From the NCBI RefSeq assembly GCF_036924515.1, contig NZ_JAZHRR010000001.1:1211001-1275000 (forward strand): DNA of 64,000 nucleotides, read 5' to 3'. Positions 63,633-64,000 of the stretch are shown piece by piece. Below the pieces are notes generated by a model. The model did not search any database. It was not told where the DNA came from and worked only from the letters and a program-made list of their open reading frames with translations. The stretch comes from Bradyrhizobium sp. AZCC 1610. GTDB lineage: Bacteria; Pseudomonadota; Alphaproteobacteria; Rhizobiales; Xanthobacteraceae. Positions within the stretch are counted from its first letter, which is position 1. Each line of letters begins with the position of its first letter. Made by a program: the position numbers and the translations under genes.

Positions 63633-64000
63633 TCAGGCCGCGAGCGTTGCGCCGTTGCGACGGCGATAAGCTATAAAACCTACACCAACGAAGCCAAGGA
63701 TCAACATCGCCCAGGTTGAGGGTTCCGGAACGGGCGCCAGCACGTCGAGCGATACGTTGTCGAAGTACTGCGAGGTAACGCCACCACCGGGTGCGAATAT
63801 ACGCGTGGCCTGTAGCTGGATGGTATGCTGGCCCGCCGTAAGGTTGGTGGTGAAGTCCAGCGTGTTGCGCAGTGTGGTCGACGTGCCGGGGCCGACGAAA
63901 TCAAAGCTATCCAACACTACACCATCTAGCAGGACGCTCATCAACCCGAACGCCGTGAGACCATTCACGCGGGTAAATGCCGCAATGTCGGCCGAGAATG
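63633..64000 (-). CDS. PEP-CTERM sorting-signal protein, 3' part only
   Basis: The frame is open to the window edge, so the N-terminus is missing; 121 codons remain. The C-terminus has the PEP-CTERM signal: [25 protein letters not shown]. These proteins are cleaved by exosortase and attached or released with exopolysaccharide. The upstream part ([19 protein letters not shown]) looks like a beta-sandwich domain. PEP-CTERM systems commonly accompany exopolysaccharide genes, in line with the glycosyltransferase and wecB nearby. Confidence 0.85.
   Translation of the reverse strand, partial: FSADIAAFTRVNGLTAFGLMSVLLDGVVLDSFDFVGPGTSTTLRNTLDFTTNLTAGQHTIQLQATRIFAPGGGVTSQYFDNVSLDVLAPVPEPSTWAMLILGFVGVGFIAYRRRNGATLAA

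Noticed and set aside
1..64000. CRISPR array
   Set aside because: No regularly spaced repeats were seen; the only repeats are the promoter-leader duplications and the short box.

Overview
The window looks like a chromosome segment of an alphaproteobacterium close to Bradyrhizobium (inferred from high GC, an Omp31-like porin, an HWE-type sensor kinase, many short secreted proteins including a DUF3551-like one, a PHA synthase and a PEP-CTERM protein). Two parts can be separated. Everything left of about 52.86 kb reads as accessory DNA and ends in mobilisation genes, a wrecked serine recombinase and a 45-bp 3' fragment of a tRNA-Lys(CTT) gene. To the right the content looks like ordinary chromosome.

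Layout. 0-10 kb: MaoC-like hydratase (partial), PHA synthase phaC, PHA depolymerase phaZ, an aldehyde dehydrogenase broken by an in-frame amber codon, a GMC alcohol dehydrogenase, a lipoprotein alkylsulfatase and an acyl-CoA ligase. Together these would convert an alkyl sulfate through alcohol, aldehyde and fatty acid to acyl-CoA and on to PHA. 10-17 kb: Bax-inhibitor-like protein, short secreted proteins, a deaminase, an isoprenylcysteine-methyltransferase-like protein and a nickel/cobalt transporter. 17-25 kb: MASE1-PAS-HWE histidine kinase facing a frameshifted response regulator, a PLD-family enzyme with an ABC exporter, and secreted proteins. 25-33 kb: a two-barrel porin fusion, a cation/proton antiporter, a YiaW/YiaV-like membrane fusion pair and an OprD-like porin. 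33-45 kb: a respiratory module with a diheme cytochrome c, a ba3-type oxidase (subunits I, II and a small one), a Tat-exported molybdenum hydroxylase with its 2Fe-2S partner, an SRPBCC protein, a monoheme cytochrome c, a large diheme protein, a DUF4331-SRPBCC fusion, a TPR protein and a small Tat-like protein. 45-53 kb: short secreted proteins, an HdeA-like protein, an IS110 remnant, an RlxS-like relaxase, the recombinase remnant and the tRNA fragment. 53-64 kb: LysR regulator with a YeiH-type exporter, nitroreductase, an acyl-CoA dehydrogenase homologue lacking the usual catalytic Glu, VapBC-type toxin-antitoxin, an NfrB-like glycosyltransferase with WecB, and the end of a PEP-CTERM protein.

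The strongest unexplained signal is a 15-bp box, GCCGAA-N3-GCATAG. I found fourteen copies by eye (eleven exact at all 12 fixed positions, three with one mismatch). All are intergenic, all lie between 2.9 and 46.3 kb, and thirteen read toward the start of the next gene, 56-304 bp away. It precedes the aldehyde dehydrogenase, the Bax-inhibitor gene, the molybdenum hydroxylase, both cytochrome transcription units, the SRPBCC gene, the YiaW/YiaV pair, the HdeA-like gene and several secreted proteins. At two places the promoter-leader around the box is itself duplicated. This suggests a regulon tied to the accessory region, governed by a factor not identifiable here.
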